From assembly GCA_023664705.1 (NCBI GenBank), contig JAMPFE010000050.1, forward strand, positions 1-13,934: a stretch of 13,934 bases of DNA, written 5' to 3'. The stretch is from Lachnospiraceae bacterium (GTDB lineage Bacteria > Bacillota > Clostridia > Oscillospirales > Ruminococcaceae). Under the pieces are notes generated by a model. It saw only the letters and a program-made list of their open reading frames with translations, had not been told where the DNA came from and searched no databases. The translations under genes were made by a program, and so were the position numbers. Of the stretch, positions 1 through 6,840 are shown piece by piece (the first letter of the stretch is position 1; each line of letters begins with the position of its first letter).

Positions 1-56
1 TTTATTTGCGCGTTATCCTTTCGCGGCTGTTTTACTTGCATTTCCATAAATTTCAT
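1..56 (-). CDS. Start of an unidentified gene, cut by the window edge
   Basis: The reading frame starts at the ATG at 56 and stays open to the window edge, giving 18 complete codons beginning MKFMEMQVKQPRKDN. The ATG overlaps the stop of the phosphatase remnant in the ATGA arrangement typical of translational coupling, and AAAGG lies five bases upstream. It would be the last visible gene of the minus-strand operon. Too little is present to assign a family. The alternative is that the short open frame is chance. Confidence 0.4.
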   Translation of the reverse strand, partial: MKFMEMQVKQPRKDNAQI

Positions 57-358
57 CTTTTCCTTTCAAATCTGTATGCGCCGTTCGGGATCTCCAAGCA
101 GCTGTGCTTCTCCTTGCAGCGTTCAAGCGCATCCAAAAATTTATTATAAACCAATTTATTCGGGTAATAATCGCGATCCGAGAAAACCGAAATTCCCGCG
201 TGGGAAAAATGCTCCAAAATTGCAGCAGCACAGCCTGCGCTGCGGCTTTGACCGTATTCGCACTGACAAATTATGTTCATTCCGATCTCGTAAGTATCGC
301 AATTATAAACCTTGTAAATGAACTCCGCAGCTTTATCCGCTTCTTTCGGAAAGGATCG
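53..358 (-). pseudogene. Headless tyrosine/dual-specificity phosphatase remnant
   Basis: The frame encodes a cysteine phosphatase signature loop, CEYGQSRS (C-x5-R-S), preceded by a hydrophobic strand (MNIICQ) and a helix-like stretch (ADKAAEFIYKVY), as in dual-specificity and tyrosine phosphatases. The frame is open from 358 with an in-frame TAA at 359-361. No ATG, GTG or TTG precedes the Met at 280, so a start there would leave only four residues before the loop. The N-terminal part, which should carry the general-acid Asp loop, is absent. The end of the upstream gene overlaps this frame by about 25 bases in a different phase. The simplest reading is a deletion or frameshift that fused the two genes. 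An intact short protein from a non-standard start (ATT at 319) is the less likely alternative. Confidence 0.6.
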
Positions 359-809
359 TTACCGTTCCTTTCTGCGAATTGGCGTTTTCGTATTCCGAAT
401 ATTGCTTTGCCGTTTCATCGGGTAAATTTGAGAGCAACAGTTCTTCAAGTTCCCGCGTGTTTATTCCCTTCATAATATTAAGCACGGATAAGGTCAGCAA
501 ATAATACACCAGCGCGCCGTCGTCCTGAAATTTTCGCGTCCAATAGCGCTTTGTGAGTATTTCCGCCGAAGCGTCGAGCGGAACGACGTTTACTATAAGG
601 TCGAGCGCCGCCCCGACGTCACAGACGAACGGCATCGCAGTAAAGGTATGCTCTTCCATAGCCAGCAGCCCTTTTTCCCGTGCGATAAGCGACGCCTCGC
701 ACATCGTCCGGATCATATCGAAAATGCGCTTTGAGGGGTTTCGGATCTTCGATTTTTCCAAAGCGTCAAGCCGTACCTCGTTCAGCATTTGCAAAGTGTT
801 GTCGGTCAT
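333..809 (-). CDS. Unknown 158-aa protein
   Basis: The start chosen is the ATG at 809 because GGGAG lies eight bases upstream. An earlier Met at 863 would overlap the preceding phosphatase gene and has no such site. The protein begins MTDNTLQMLNEV and looks soluble and helical. The stretch AREKGLLAMEE followed by a hydrophobic segment (ALDLIVNVVPLD) resembles the cytoplasmic helix pattern of MotA-type proteins, but the match is short and I do not assign that function. The last residues (about ILSERSG) run into the phosphatase remnant in another phase and may not be the native C-terminus. It lies 14 bases after the metallophosphatase, in the same operon. Confidence 0.7.
   Translation of the reverse strand: MTDNTLQMLNEVRLDALEKSKIRNPSKRIFDMIRTMCEASLIAREKGLLAMEEHTFTAMPFVCDVGAALDLIVNVVPLDASAEILTKRYWTRKFQDDGALVYYLLTLSVLNIMKGINTRELEELLLSNLPDETAKQYSEYENANSQKGTVTILSERSG
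349..372 (-). repeat. Inverted repeat at the gene junction
   Basis: GAAAGGA (349-355) and TCCTTTC (366-372) form a perfect 7-bp stem with a 10-base loop. It sits at the point where the unknown protein runs into the phosphatase remnant. There is no T-run, so it is not a convincing terminator. Confidence 0.5.
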
Positions 810-823
810 AACAAAATCTCCCT

Positions 824-1621
824 TCAAATATAAAATATTTTCTCGTCCTCCAAGCGAATACACGCGAGCCTTGCGTCGCAGTTTATGCTTCGGAACGCGC
901 AGCCGCAGTCGATGTCGTAAAAAATGCAGTCCTTTTCCGTATCGTAATATCGGAAAACCTCGCCGCCCGTGTACGCGAATTTTTCATCGGCTATTGTCGG
1001 TGTGTGCCCTGCGATTATCATTCCGTGTGGTATACCGCCGAGCAAATAACTCTCCTCGCGCGCGTAAAGGTAAAAATCTTCAACACAGTCGAAATTTTCT
1101 CCCAAAATATCGGCGCTTTCGGTATATCCCGCGTGAACCGCGATGCACGTTCTGCCGTTTATTTCAAGCTTTGCGTAATACGGCATTTTCTGAAATATCG
1201 CAGCCCATTTTGACAAACAGCTAAGCGTGACATTATGTTCCGTCAACAGTTTTTGAATCGTACCGTACAAATCGAAATCAAGAAACGTCAGTGCGTTTGA
1301 CTCGATAAAATACCGCACCGATCTATACAGCGCTATCGCGTCCTCGTTTGAGGAAAAATCCGTGCCGAGTTCTTCATCGTGGTCGAGCATAAGCATAAGC
1401 TCAACGTACTCCGAAAATTTCTCATCGTGATTGCCGCGCAAAAGCGTGACGTTCGGGGGACATTTCTCCGACCATTGCAGCATTTCATAGCTTTGACCGC
1501 CCCTGTCTATGTAGTCGCCCGCGATGATGAGGCGGTCATTTCCCGAAAAATCGATTTTTTCGAGCATAGCGAGAAATTCGTAATAGCAGCCGTGAATGTC
1601 GCTCATTACATAGGTACTCAT
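824..1621 (-). CDS. PPP-family metallophosphatase (Ser/Thr phosphatase or ApaH-like)
   Basis: This 265-aa protein carries the full set of calcineurin-like phosphoesterase motifs: SDIHG (Asp8, His10), GDYIDRG (Asp36, Asp39, Arg40), RGNHD (Asn64, His65, Asp66), and metal-ligand histidines in AVHAGYT (His163) and AGHTPT (His206). The spacing and the GDxxDRG/RGNHE-type motifs place it in the PPP group, which hydrolyses phosphoserine/threonine, diadenosine polyphosphates or RNA 5' ends using two metal ions. The substrate cannot be told from sequence. No signal peptide, so cytosolic. Its ATG lies one base after the stop of the PD-(D/E)XK gene, so the pair is probably translationally coupled. The closest purine-rich site (AAGGAG) is 13 bases upstream, which is long. 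Confidence 0.9.
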   Translation of the reverse strand: MSTYVMSDIHGCYYEFLAMLEKIDFSGNDRLIIAGDYIDRGGQSYEMLQWSEKCPPNVTLLRGNHDEKFSEYVELMLMLDHDEELGTDFSSNEDAIALYRSVRYFIESNALTFLDFDLYGTIQKLLTEHNVTLSCLSKWAAIFQKMPYYAKLEINGRTCIAVHAGYTESADILGENFDCVEDFYLYAREESYLLGGIPHGMIIAGHTPTIADEKFAYTGGEVFRYYDTEKDCIFYDIDCGCAFRSINCDARLACIRLEDEKIFYI

Positions 1622-1622
1622 A

Positions 1623-2819
1623 TTATGATAAAAACTCCTTGTTGAGATCGATAAGCGTCGTTATTTCAATTTCGTTCGGTTTTTTCGGTTCATTTCTGAC
1701 GAATCGAACAAGGCAGGATCTGCGGTTTTCCATTAGCGGAGAAACCTTTAGATCAGTAAAATAATATTTGCACAAAAAATCCGCGATCAACCATTGTATT
1801 TCCCGCTGCTTTTTCTTGCTTTTGTAGGGCTTTTCATCGGATTCAAACTTGCACTCCAAAAAAAGCAGATAATAGCTTCCGTCCACCCAGTAAACGACGG
1901 CAATGTCGGGCTTTGCCTGCATCATTTCCCTTACGATATCGCCGAAATTGCTGTCTTTTCCGCCAAGATTGCGTTCGTCCTTGAAATCGTATGGCGTGTT
2001 CGGATCGATGTAATTTTCCTCTTTGAGATATTCAAGCAGCTTGTAGTTAAAGCTGTTTGAGGAATTGAATTTGCCGGTCGGATCGGGATTAAATTTCTTG
2101 CTGTACATGTTGATATACGGATCGCTGCACAAAACCAAACGGCGGTTTCTTTCAAAGATGTCCCTCATAAGGGCGGCTTCGTAGAAAACTTCCCTAATAT
2201 CGGAATTAGACGGCAAAGAGCAAGCTTTGAATATGTCTTTGACCGCTTTGTGATTTTCATCGCGCCTTCTTTCCGAATAGAATTTACGCAAAATGTTGTA
2301 CAAAAACAACGAGTACTGCCGTTCTTCTCGGCAGATAGACGCCGAGCCGCAAACATATCTTCCAGTCTCGGGTTTAAAGTCCTCAAGGACAGTCTCCCGC
2401 GTACTGCGAAGCATCAAAGCCCCGCCTGCCCAATCAAAATGCATTCCGTTCTTATCTGCACAATATCTCGCCGCTTGAAGAAGCTTCTTAGCCTGCTCGC
2501 CTCCGTCACCGTATGCCTCGCAATTATACATCTTTTCGTACAGATCGCCCTCGCAGACAAGATAAGCAACGCAATTATCGTCTCCCGTAAATTCCCTAAC
2601 GTCCATGTCGGTTTGATCGCAGTGTTCCAAAACGCCGTCAACCGTTAATTCGTTTTCATATATTTCGATAAGCGTTGTCATTTTGTTGCTCCAGCGTATA
2701 CTGTAAGCATCGTCTTCGTAACCACCAAGCAGCCGTATGTCGAATTTGCTCAATTTGTTTACGAATTCAACTGCAAATGTTACAATGTCTCTTTCCGTGA
2801 CTGTTTTTAATTTCCTCAT
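1623..2819 (-). CDS. Unknown protein with C-terminal PD-(D/E)XK nuclease-like motif
   Basis: A 398-aa cytosolic protein starting MRKLKTVTERD, with AAGGAGG eight bases before the ATG. Residues 304-324 read PD...ECK (Pro304, Asp305, Glu322, Lys324) with a hydrophobic strand (YYLLFLE) leading into the ExK. Gln338 and Gln342 follow in a helix (QREIQWLIADFL). That layout matches the restriction-endonuclease fold core, where Asp and Glu bind metal and Lys activates water. The N-terminal ~300 residues have no motif I recognise; they contain several Cys residues (for example in the CGSASIC stretch) but no clear zinc ribbon. Its position between an RNase J-like protein and a phosphatase suggests a joint role in nucleic-acid or phosphoester processing, which is inference. 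Family assignment is moderate; activity is not shown. Confidence 0.75.
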   Translation of the reverse strand: MRKLKTVTERDIVTFAVEFVNKLSKFDIRLLGGYEDDAYSIRWSNKMTTLIEIYENELTVDGVLEHCDQTDMDVREFTGDDNCVAYLVCEGDLYEKMYNCEAYGDGGEQAKKLLQAARYCADKNGMHFDWAGGALMLRSTRETVLEDFKPETGRYVCGSASICREERQYSLFLYNILRKFYSERRRDENHKAVKDIFKACSLPSNSDIREVFYEAALMRDIFERNRRLVLCSDPYINMYSKKFNPDPTGKFNSSNSFNYKLLEYLKEENYIDPNTPYDFKDERNLGGKDSNFGDIVREMMQAKPDIAVVYWVDGSYYLLFLECKFESDEKPYKSKKKQREIQWLIADFLCKYYFTDLKVSPLMENRRSCLVRFVRNEPKKPNEIEITTLIDLNKEFLS

Positions 2820-2837
2820 ATCCGTGTCCTCCTTGAT

Positions 2838-4130
2838 TTAAAAGAAAAATTTCTCGCTGTCTTGCAAAACCTTTACGCTCTCTCGATACGGCGTAAATTC
2901 GGGAAACTCGGCAAATTTATCGGCGCACTCTGTGTGCATCGGAATGACCGTTTTCGGCTTGGTGAGCCGTATCAGCTTTTCGAGCGTTTCAATATACGCG
3001 TGACCGCTTGTGTGAAGTATCTCCGTTCGGTGTTCACCGATAAATTCCGTAATTTTCGGATTATGATGCTTTCCGCTCAAATAGCCCGTCCACATCGAAT
3101 AAATTATCAGCGGATCGTCGAGCTTTTTTGTTATTCCCGTGAACATCGGCGTTGTCCGCGTGAGCATTGTAAAACCGCTGTTCCATATCTTATAAAAATC
3201 GGCTTTGCGGCAATTTTCTTTTTCTCCGAGACCGTCCATATCTCCCACGATATGTAAAACGCGGGGCTTGCCGTTTATGATTTTAGGACGGTATTCGGGA
3301 TAATACAGCCCCTTATCTTTCATAGCCGCAAACATAAGCCGCGCTTGATATGCATCGCAGACAAAAGCCATATCGGACGGCAAATTTTGATAAAACTCCA
3401 TAATGCTGTCCAAGTTTGTCGAGGACACCAATATCACCGACTGCTTGTTTTCGCGGAACAGCTCCGCAGCGCGTTTTCCAAGGTCGCTTTCCGTGAGAAT
3501 GGGATTGTGTTTCGTCTCATCTATGCGCGAGAGCATGGTGCCCTCGGTTATCAGAATATCGACCTCGTGAACGTAAGCGCCGAGCAGCTTTTCGAGCCTG
3601 TTGTTTTCGCCCGCAATGCCGTGCTCGCGGAAATCCCCCGTAAACAATATCCTCTTGCTGCCGACCTCGACAAGGAACATATATGCGTCCAATGCGGAAT
3701 GATCGACCACATACGGAGTTACCGTAATATCTCCGAAAATCAGCTTTTTGTTCGGTGAATAGCCGTACATTTTTTGAATTATCGGCAGACCCTTTTCGGA
3801 AACGCGGGGGCTTTTATCAAGCCGTTCCGTGAGTATTTTCAACAGCTTTTTCGCGGTTTTGCCGATGTACATCGGAACGTTTTGCGGAATTTTTTTGTAC
3901 AATCCGATGTGATCGCCGTGGTAATGCGAAAACATAACTCCGTTGCACGGTCTGCCGTCGAAAACGGCGGCGGCAAGCTTCTCGTCGGATACGGCGGCGT
4001 TTTCGGTATCGGGAAGATTTGCGCCTAAATCGATAATTATACGGTGGTTTTCCGTTGCTATTTCCGTCGCACAGCCGCCTATCTGGTGACTGCCGCGATA
4101 AACGGTTATCGTGCTCTTTGATAGTTCCAT
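2838..4130 (-). CDS. RNase J-like beta-CASP MBL-fold hydrolase
   Basis: The start is the ATG at 4130 (MELSKSTITVYRG) with AAAGGA seven bases upstream. An in-frame Met at 4163 overlaps the LRR gene and is unlikely. The 430-aa protein has the MBL metal motifs HYHGDH (His69, His71, Asp73, His74), His144 in VVDHSAL, Asp166 in TGDFREHG, and the beta-CASP-type elements ILITEGTML, TSGHAYIETLEKL (His377) and IPMHTE (His399). These match the RNase J/CPSF-type branch of nucleases rather than lactamases. It is shorter than RNase J (about 555 aa) and lacks room for the usual C-terminal domain. Likely substrate is RNA or another nucleic acid, but other phosphoesters cannot be excluded. It starts 29 bases after the LRR gene. 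Confidence 0.88.
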   Translation of the reverse strand: MELSKSTITVYRGSHQIGGCATEIATENHRIIIDLGANLPDTENAAVSDEKLAAAVFDGRPCNGVMFSHYHGDHIGLYKKIPQNVPMYIGKTAKKLLKILTERLDKSPRVSEKGLPIIQKMYGYSPNKKLIFGDITVTPYVVDHSALDAYMFLVEVGSKRILFTGDFREHGIAGENNRLEKLLGAYVHEVDILITEGTMLSRIDETKHNPILTESDLGKRAAELFRENKQSVILVSSTNLDSIMEFYQNLPSDMAFVCDAYQARLMFAAMKDKGLYYPEYRPKIINGKPRVLHIVGDMDGLGEKENCRKADFYKIWNSGFTMLTRTTPMFTGITKKLDDPLIIYSMWTGYLSGKHHNPKITEFIGEHRTEILHTSGHAYIETLEKLIRLTKPKTVIPMHTECADKFAEFPEFTPYRESVKVLQDSEKFFF

Positions 4131-4159
4131 AAGATCGTCCTTTCTAAACGGTAAGGTTA

Positions 4160-5353
4160 TCACCCGTTTATTGCCTTGTATAGCTCGCCGATATGCTCGC
4201 GGTCATAGGTTTTTCCTTTGTACGAAATACTTTGGAGATTTGTACAGCCGTCGAAAACTCCGCATTTTGGCATGTCTTTGTTAATGCGTAAGCGCTCGGG
4301 ATAGTCTATTGGCAGTCCGAGCGCGGTCACACTGTCCGGTATCGTTATGCTTACAAGGCTCGTGCAGTTGCGGAACGCATGTGCGCCGATCACAACAACA
4401 CTGTTTGGAATCTCGATATTTTTAAGGCTTGTGCAGCCGCTGAATGTTTCATCACAAATGGCTTTTAAATCCGACGGCAATCTTATTTCGGCGAGCCCTG
4501 TACAGCCGTAAAAAGCGCCATAATAGATCGCTTTTATGTTGTCTCCGAGCGTTAATGATGTAAGCTGTTTGCACCCGCAAAAAACTTCATTGTCTATATA
4601 AGTTACTTTGTCGGGTATAGATATTTGGGTGAGGCTTTCGCAGTCTGCAAAAGCTTGACAAGCTATCTTGTTTATATTGTCGTGAAGTTTTATTTCGGTG
4701 AGATTTTTGCAAGATGCAAAAACTCGGTCTCTTAATTCGGTCACATTATTCGGGATAGTTATGCCAGTCAAACTTTCACAGCCTTCAAACGCAAACCAGC
4801 ATATTGTATCGACGCTTTCGGGAATGATAATGCTTTTAAGTTTTTTACAGCCGTTGAATAAATCATCGCCGATAAAAGTCAAACCGTTCGGAATAACAAT
4901 GCTTTCAAGCTCTGAACATCCGAAAAAAACAAAGTCGTATATCTCCGTTATACTATCCGGAAGAACTATGCTTTTAAGGCTTTCGCACCCACGAAATGCT
5001 TCATCGTGTACCTCTTTAACGCTTTCGGGTATCGTTATACTTACAAGGCTTTTACAATCTTGGAAGGTTCTCTTGCGAATGGTTCTTAAGCTGTTGGGGA
5101 GCTTTATTTCGGAAAGGTTTGTGCAGCTTTGGAATACATCTTCTCCAACCTCTTCCACACTATTCGGGATGATTATGCTTTCAAGCTCGGTAAAATCCTT
5201 AAATAATTGGTCTGCAAGCCCTTTGACTTTGTTTCCTCCAATCATCTCAGGTATCGTTATTGATTTATTATTGATGCCGAGATATGCAGTGATCTCGTTT
5301 CTATCAATATCAAACGCGAAATTTCCCTCATAAATAATATCGGTTTTGTCCAT
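4160..5353 (-). CDS. BspA-like leucine-rich-repeat (LRR_5) protein, copy 2
   Basis: A 397-aa protein starting MDKTDIIYEGNFAFD with GGAGG seven bases before the ATG. Residues 32-375 are about 14 consecutive 23-residue repeats of the form IxIPxSVxxIxxxxFxxCxxLxS, the LRR_5 (TpLRR/BspA) type, which builds a curved protein-binding solenoid. Repeat 14 is interrupted by a longer insert (ALGLPIDYPERLRINKDMPK). There is no signal peptide, membrane segment or sorting motif, so unlike classical BspA surface proteins it is predicted cytosolic. The C-terminus SYKGKTYDREHIGELYKAING ends early relative to the paralogue because of one extra G after the last codon. It is the second gene of the operon. The repeats suggest a protein-recognition role; the partner is unknown. 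Confidence 0.9.
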   Translation of the reverse strand: MDKTDIIYEGNFAFDIDRNEITAYLGINNKSITIPEMIGGNKVKGLADQLFKDFTELESIIIPNSVEEVGEDVFQSCTNLSEIKLPNSLRTIRKRTFQDCKSLVSITIPESVKEVHDEAFRGCESLKSIVLPDSITEIYDFVFFGCSELESIVIPNGLTFIGDDLFNGCKKLKSIIIPESVDTICWFAFEGCESLTGITIPNNVTELRDRVFASCKNLTEIKLHDNINKIACQAFADCESLTQISIPDKVTYIDNEVFCGCKQLTSLTLGDNIKAIYYGAFYGCTGLAEIRLPSDLKAICDETFSGCTSLKNIEIPNSVVVIGAHAFRNCTSLVSITIPDSVTALGLPIDYPERLRINKDMPKCGVFDGCTNLQSISYKGKTYDREHIGELYKAING

Positions 5354-5391
5354 TATAATACCTCCGTCACTTTTTCTTTCGTTCGTTCCAT
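5353..5391 (-). other. 12-codon micro-ORF, probable relic of a duplicated gene start
   Basis: ATG at 5391 opens MERTKEKVTEVL and ends in TAA, which overlaps the ATG of the downstream LRR gene as TAATG. The 30 bases leading into it (end of the LRR gene, TTTAGAA, then ATGGAAC) match the bases leading into the start of the MBL gene at 4130. I read it as a leftover of the start of the downstream gene copied with the LRR unit. It could also act as a coupling leader for the second LRR gene; the ribosome site upstream is weak. Confidence 0.4.
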
Positions 5392-5404
5392 GAGATTGTC
5401 TCTT

Positions 5405-6553
5405 CTAAACGGTAAAGTTATCACCGTTTATTGCCTTGTACAACTCGCACATATCATCGCGCCCATAGATTTTGCCCTTGTAGGAAATTCCGGTAATATT
5501 TACACATCCCCAAAAAGCACCGTTTTGAATATGCGTTACGCTATCGGGTATCGTTATGCTTGTAAGACCGGTACAGCCTACAAAAAGACCTTCGCTCAAT
5601 TCCTTTATACCGTTGGGAATATTCACGCTTGTAAGAGCCTTGCACCTCTCAAAAGCAAAGCAATCGATTTCTGTAACGCTGTCCGGAATTTCCACGCTTG
5701 TAAGATTTGAACATCCGCAAAAGGCGGAGTCCCCTATCTTCGTAACTCCGTTTGGGATAGTCACTCTTGTAAGACCGGTGCAGTCCTCAAAAACCCCGCG
5801 ACAGATCTCGGTCACGCTTTCGGGGATAGTTACGCTTGTAAGATCAGAGCAGCCTAAAAAAGTGAAGTCGTTTAATACGGTCACACCGTTTGGAATAATT
5901 ATACTTGAAAGACTTTCGCAATTATTAAAAGCACATGCCTCTATTGAGGTCACGCTGTCGGGAATACTTATGCTATTAAGCTTGGAACAGCCGCTGAAAA
6001 CATAGTAGTCAAGTGTTTTCACGCCGTCCGGTATAACTGCTTTTTCCAGACTGCGGCAGTCATTAAAAGTGTAATGATAGATCTCCGATAGGCTGTTGGG
6101 GAGTACTACGCTTTTAAGGCTCCTGCACTCACCAAACGCGTTTCCGCCTATTAAGGTAACGCCATCGGGTATCGTTATATCCGAAAGCCTTTCGCAGCCT
6201 TTAAACGCACACGAATGTATTTCCGTAACACTTTTCGGAATAGTTATGCTTATAAGGCTGCTGCAATTATAAAACAGAGCCTCATCAATTATTTTCAGAC
6301 CGTCGGGGAGTTTTACGCTCACAAGACCGCTGCAGCCGAAAAAAGCCTCATAACCGATCTCTGTCACGCTATCCGGTATAATTATGCTTGTCAGAGCCGA
6401 ACAATCGGCGAAAAAGTCGTTTGCAAGTCTTTGAACTTTTTTGCCGCCTAGCGTTTCGGGTATCTCCACATCGCTGTCCATGCCGAGATATTCCGTTATA
6501 CAACACGCGTCGGCGTCAAACACAAAATTTTTCTCATAGATAATGCTGCTCAT
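5405..6553 (-). CDS. BspA-like leucine-rich-repeat (LRR_5) protein, copy 1
   Basis: The start is the ATG at 6553 (MSSIIYEKNFVFD), which aligns with the start of the paralogue (MDKTDIIYEGNFAFD) and has GGAGG 11 bases upstream. A TTG six codons earlier lies against that GGAGG and is less likely. The 382-aa protein has the same plan as its neighbour: a short N-terminal beta segment, about 14 LRR_5 repeats of 23 residues (29-355) and a C-terminal SYKGKIYGRDDMCELYKAING tail. There is no signal peptide or transmembrane helix. It is the first gene of the minus-strand operon, about 30 bases from the proximal promoter start point. Role in ligand or protein recognition is inferred from the repeat class. 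Confidence 0.9.
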   Translation of the reverse strand: MSSIIYEKNFVFDADACCITEYLGMDSDVEIPETLGGKKVQRLANDFFADCSALTSIIIPDSVTEIGYEAFFGCSGLVSVKLPDGLKIIDEALFYNCSSLISITIPKSVTEIHSCAFKGCERLSDITIPDGVTLIGGNAFGECRSLKSVVLPNSLSEIYHYTFNDCRSLEKAVIPDGVKTLDYYVFSGCSKLNSISIPDSVTSIEACAFNNCESLSSIIIPNGVTVLNDFTFLGCSDLTSVTIPESVTEICRGVFEDCTGLTRVTIPNGVTKIGDSAFCGCSNLTSVEIPDSVTEIDCFAFERCKALTSVNIPNGIKELSEGLFVGCTGLTSITIPDSVTHIQNGAFWGCVNITGISYKGKIYGRDDMCELYKAINGDNFTV

Positions 6554-6588
6554 TCCATTATTTTCCTCCAAGTGTTCTTTGTATAATT

Positions 6589-6617
6589 ATTATAACATAT
6601 TTTTTTGGAGTTTGCAA
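6589..6617 (-). promoter_or_regulatory. Proximal sigma-A promoter of the LRR operon
   Basis: On the minus strand TTGCAA (6612-6617) and a perfect TATAAT (6589-6594) are separated by exactly 17 bases. The predicted start near 6582 gives a leader of about 30 bases before the first LRR gene. Confidence 0.75.
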
Positions 6618-6637
6618 CCACTTTGGCATTTTCAGGA

Positions 6638-6662
6638 GGTATAATAGTTCGATAATTATACC
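6638..6662. promoter_or_regulatory. Perfect dyad between the two promoters, possible operator
   Basis: GGTATAAT (6638-6645) and ATTATACC (6655-6662) are perfect inverted arms around a 9-base centre. It lies just upstream of the proximal promoter and inside the transcript of the distal one. It may be a regulator site; AT-rich chance symmetry is possible. Confidence 0.35.
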
Positions 6663-6714
6663 AGAGGTATATTTTTTGCTCGCACGGTATATGATTTTTA
6701 ACTCATAAACTTTT

Positions 6715-6743
6715 ATTATAACACATTTCTTTTGAGTTTGCAA
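6715..6743 (-). promoter_or_regulatory. Distal sigma-A promoter of the LRR operon (duplicate)
   Basis: On the minus strand TTGCAA (6738-6743) and TATAAT (6715-6720) are again 17 bases apart. The -35, upstream flank and spacer start are the same as in the proximal promoter, 126 bases away. Confidence 0.72.
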
Positions 6744-6840
6744 CCACTTTGACGTTTTTTCAAAGAGTATATTTGTCCGATAATAATACTTTAAGTACAT
6801 CTATTATTCATTATAATAATGCAGCAAGGAATTATGCGGA

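Larger units (their letters stand above)
6589..6788. repeat. Imperfect ~72-bp direct repeat carrying both promoters
   Basis: Copy A spans about 6589-6660 and copy B about 6715-6788. Both share ATTATAACA, GAGTTTGCAACCACTTTG and, at the far end, a TCCGATAAT/TTCGATAAT block. Repeats include sequence upstream of the -35, so any activator or repressor site there is duplicated as well. The stretch 6554-6840 holds no other gene; a reading frame across it is only these repeats translated. Confidence 0.7.

Noticed and set aside
349..372. Hairpin as terminator of the unknown 158-aa gene
   Set aside because: No T-run follows on either strand and further coding-like sequence continues downstream.
1004..1645. 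Plus-strand frames opposite the metallophosphatase
   Set aside because: No family-like motifs; the minus strand carries a complete catalytic motif set.
2838..4163. MBL protein as a beta-lactamase or glyoxalase
   Set aside because: The ITEGTM, SGH and PMHTE motifs are of beta-CASP type, pointing to the RNase J branch.
4698..6005. Long plus-strand frames antisense to the LRR genes
   Set aside because: They are shadows of the 69-base repeat period; repetitive composition and no start signals.
4160..6553. The 69-base periodicity as a CRISPR-like or satellite array
   Set aside because: The period is the 23-residue LRR codon repeat; units diverge and there are no conserved repeats with unique spacers.
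6558..6800. Minus-strand 80-codon frame with an internal repeat upstream of the LRR operon
   Set aside because: It is the two duplicated promoters read as protein; AT-rich, no ribosome site, and it covers both TATAAT boxes.
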